Source: Sphingomonadales bacterium (GTDB lineage Bacteria; Pseudomonadota; Alphaproteobacteria; Sphingomonadales; Sphingomonadaceae). From it: a stretch of DNA of 10,585 nucleotides. Shown here piece by piece: positions 8,862 through 10,585 of the stretch. The position numbers and the translations under genes were made by a program. The stretch is taken from contig JAIYAA010000132.1 in NCBI GenBank assembly GCA_027489295.1, positions 1-10,585 of the forward strand, given 5' to 3'. Positions within the stretch are counted from its first letter, which is position 1, and each line of letters begins with the position of its first letter. The notes beneath the pieces were generated by a model that ran no database searches, was not told where the DNA came from, and saw only the letters and a list, made by a program, of their open reading frames with translations.

Positions 8862-8890
8862 ACATAGGGATGGGCGCACGGTTCGTCTAA
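8862..8890 (-). promoter_or_regulatory. Possible promoter for the small gene and secA
   Basis: On the minus strand TTAGAC (8890-8885) and CTATGT (8867-8862) are exactly 17 bases apart, in the 113-base gap between the TonB-type gene and the small gene. Transcription would start near 8855, about 50 bases before the TTG start codon. The match to the sigma-70 consensus is moderate. If real, it gives the small gene and secA a transcript independent of the gene upstream. Confidence 0.45.
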
Positions 8891-8917
8891 TCAAAAGCTG
8901 CGCGGGCCGGTCCTTGT

Positions 8918-9742
8918 TCAGGGCAATTCTTTCCACGACGTCGCGACGACGACGCTGCCGGAAAGCGGCCCATCCTTGCCATTGGGCCCCAGATGCTGCC
9001 CGGCAAACGTCGTGGGTACGCCCGCGCACATCTCGGCAACGGCGGGAGGCGGGGCAGACACGCCCGGCGTCTCCGCCATGGCCTCGCACCTCACCCTCTT
9101 GCCCTCGGCGTCCGTTTGAAACAACGCCGTGCGCTTGGAGATCTTCACATGTCCGGGGGTATCGTACAGCATCGGCTTGCGCGGACCGATCTCGAAGAAG
9201 AGCTCCGTCGTGATCCGGCGATGCGTGCCGGAGCCGACCGAGGCAAATCCCGGCGCCGTCGTGCCGATCGTCATCGGACCGCAGGACTGGCCCGCGGTCT
9301 CGAGCAGCTTGTCGCCGAGCCGGCAGTTGAGGAGGATATCGGCCGACGAAAGTTCGAACTCCATGCGGCTGGTGCCGGGCTGGAAGAACGTCTCGCTGCG
9401 CGCCATCCGCCAGGTAAAGCGGCCGCTATAGGGAGCAGCGACCGCCTTGCCCGACGCATCGCGGGCCGGGGAGAAGCGCGCGCGCTGGACCAGCAGGCTG
9501 CAGACCTGCTGATCCAGTTCCTCGTACCCCGACGAGTGCGTGACGCTGCACCCGGCAGGCAACCCGGTCGAATCGATCTGGAGCTGGAAGGCGACGGTGC
9601 CGTCATGCCCCTGCCGCACCGCAGAGGGCGGATAATCGTCATCGGTCACCCAGCTTCCTGGGCTGGTCAGCGGCTTCAGCGGCTTGGGCCCCTTCGCGCT
9701 ATCCTGCGCCTGCGCCGCCAGCAGCGCCATCACCAAAAGCAT
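8918..9742 (-). CDS. Secreted protein with TonB C-terminal domain
   Basis: A 274-residue predicted periplasmic protein. The N-terminus (MLLVMALLAAQAQ) looks like a signal peptide cleaved after AQA, not the long TonB anchor with a Pro-rich linker. Residues about 38-113 form a TonB C-terminal domain: DYPPSAVRQGHDGTVAFQLQ, then GCSVTHSSGYEELDQQVC and ARFSPARD. The remaining ~160 residues are not recognised. Six cysteines (65, 81, 140, 154, 219, 239) fall in three nearby pairs, suggesting disulfides and an oxidising compartment. Without the membrane anchor it is unlikely to be a classical energy transducer; the true role is unknown. The start at 9742 is preferred because GGGGGGA lies nine bases upstream; the in-frame ATG at 9760 lacks a ribosome-binding site but would add a basic residue to the signal. 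Divergent from argJ, with 57 bases between the start codons. Confidence 0.8.
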   Translation of the reverse strand: MLLVMALLAAQAQDSAKGPKPLKPLTSPGSWVTDDDYPPSAVRQGHDGTVAFQLQIDSTGLPAGCSVTHSSGYEELDQQVCSLLVQRARFSPARDASGKAVAAPYSGRFTWRMARSETFFQPGTSRMEFELSSADILLNCRLGDKLLETAGQSCGPMTIGTTAPGFASVGSGTHRRITTELFFEIGPRKPMLYDTPGHVKISKRTALFQTDAEGKRVRCEAMAETPGVSAPPPAVAEMCAGVPTTFAGQHLGPNGKDGPLSGSVVVATSWKELP

Positions 9743-9799
9743 TGATCTTTGTCCCCCCATGCACGAAGCACGCGCCGCATTCTAACCGGAGGCATTTCC

Positions 9800-10585
9800 A
9801 TGTCCACCAGCACCTCCCCGCTCGCGCTGCCCTTTCCCGCCCTGCCCGCGATCGCCGGTGTCACACCGCGCATCGCCCGCGCGCGGTACAAGAACTGGGA
9901 TCGCTGCGACCTCACCTTCGTCACGCTCGACGAGGGCACCAGCGTCGCGGGCGTGCTGACGACCAGCAAATGCCCCTCGCCCGAAGTCGAGTGGTGCCGC
10001 AAGGCGCTGCCGCTCGGCAAGGCACGGGCGCTGGTGGTGAATGCGGGCAATTCCAACGCCTTCACCGGCAATCGCGGCCGCGCCGCCGTCGAGGCGATCG
10101 CGGCCCGTACCGCCCAGCACCTTGGCTGCGATCCCTCGGACGTGTTCGTCTCCTCCACCGGCGTGATCGGCGTGCCGCTGCCGATCGACAAGGCCGAGGC
10201 CGGGCTCGACGCCGCCTACGCCGCCGAACCCTGCACCTGGGAACAGGCCGCCGCGACGATCATGACGACGGACACCTTCGCCAAGGGCGCGGTGACCACC
10301 GCGATCGTCGATGGCTGCACCGTGACACTCGCCGGCATCATCAAGGGATCGGGCATGATCGCGCCGGACATGGCGACGATGCTCGGCTATGTCTTCACCG
10401 ACGCGGCGGTGGACCCGGTGTTCCTCCAGCGCGCGCTGAGCGACGCCAATGGCACCAGCTTCTCGTGCATCACGGTGGACGGCGATACCTCGACCAGCGA
10501 CACCGTCCTCGCCTTCGCCACCGGCAAGGCGGGCAATGCCCCGCTCGCCAGCGACGAGGATGACGGCGCCGATGCCTTTCGCGCC
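9800..10585 (+). CDS. argJ: Bifunctional glutamate N-acetyltransferase / ornithine acetyltransferase ArgJ (partial)
   Basis: ArgJ moves the acetyl group from N-acetylornithine to glutamate, recycling it in the arginine pathway; bifunctional members also use acetyl-CoA. The first 262 codons are present and the rest runs off the right edge. Visible family motifs: AGVTPRIARARYK near the N-terminus, the KCPSPEV segment, VVNAGNSNAFTG, VFVSSTGVIGVPLP, MTTDTFAKGA, and the self-cleavage region KGSGMIAPDMATMLGY, in which Thr 193 would become the N-terminal nucleophile of the beta chain. The start at 9800 has an excellent GGAGG seven bases upstream. Whether it is mono- or bifunctional cannot be decided from this part. 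It is divergent from the TonB-type gene. Confidence 0.96.
   Translation, partial: MSTSTSPLALPFPALPAIAGVTPRIARARYKNWDRCDLTFVTLDEGTSVAGVLTTSKCPSPEVEWCRKALPLGKARALVVNAGNSNAFTGNRGRAAVEAIAARTAQHLGCDPSDVFVSSTGVIGVPLPIDKAEAGLDAAYAAEPCTWEQAAATIMTTDTFAKGAVTTAIVDGCTVTLAGIIKGSGMIAPDMATMLGYVFTDAAVDPVFLQRALSDANGTSFSCITVDGDTSTSDTVLAFATGKAGNAPLASDEDDGADAFRA

Noticed and set aside
8805..9089. N-terminal extension of the small secA-upstream frame to an ATG at 9089
   Set aside because: It would overlap the 3' part of the TonB-type gene and contains Arg-rich shadow sequence. The hydrophobic start and ribosome-binding site point to the TTG at 8804.

Overview
The window is GC-rich chromosomal DNA with densely packed, mostly housekeeping genes. 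The protein styles suggest an alphaproteobacterium, most likely a sphingomonad: SecA with a C-terminal SEC-C zinc motif, an alphaproteobacterial short NAD kinase, a Gly/Trp-rich CC0125/CC1285-type lipoprotein, TonB-C-terminal-domain secreted proteins, and a CTCCCGC-AA-GCGGGAG palindrome of the kind scattered through such genomes. The assignment rests on recognition of protein families, not on a search. No phage, transposon, CRISPR or plasmid features are visible.

Left part (1-3100). A minus-strand signalling protein enters from the left edge. It has a degenerate receiver-like N-terminus, an intermediate region and a GGDEF domain with the altered signature GGSDF. Divergently, moaA (first step of molybdenum cofactor synthesis) overlaps nadK (NAD kinase) by the ATGA arrangement, so the two are probably translationally coupled. 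A tRNA-Asn(GTT) gene with its own likely promoter follows, and then a hairpin that may end its transcript.

Middle part (3100-5660). A purine-salvage pair comes next: an adenosine/adenine deaminase family protein, whose motifs favour adenine, overlaps by one base a phosphoribosyltransferase of the COG2236/Gpt-like type. Together they could convert adenine to hypoxanthine and then to IMP. A lipoprotein gene follows. A strong 15-bp bidirectional terminator separates it from the convergent secA, and a dispersed-type palindrome lies beside it.

Right part (5660-10585). secA runs on the minus strand. Directly upstream on the same strand is a small gene that starts with TTG and has its own plausible promoter. 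It encodes an 86-residue protein with a hydrophobic export-signal-like N-terminus and a C-terminal Arg-Ala-Ala-Pro-Pro stretch. Its 127-base spacer to secA holds two hairpins. This layout (small secreted protein, then hairpins, then secA) resembles the SecM-type secretion monitors that control secA by translation arrest, and it is the most interesting lead in the window. Further upstream is a six-cysteine secreted protein with a TonB C-terminal domain, and divergent from it argJ (arginine biosynthesis), which runs off the right edge.
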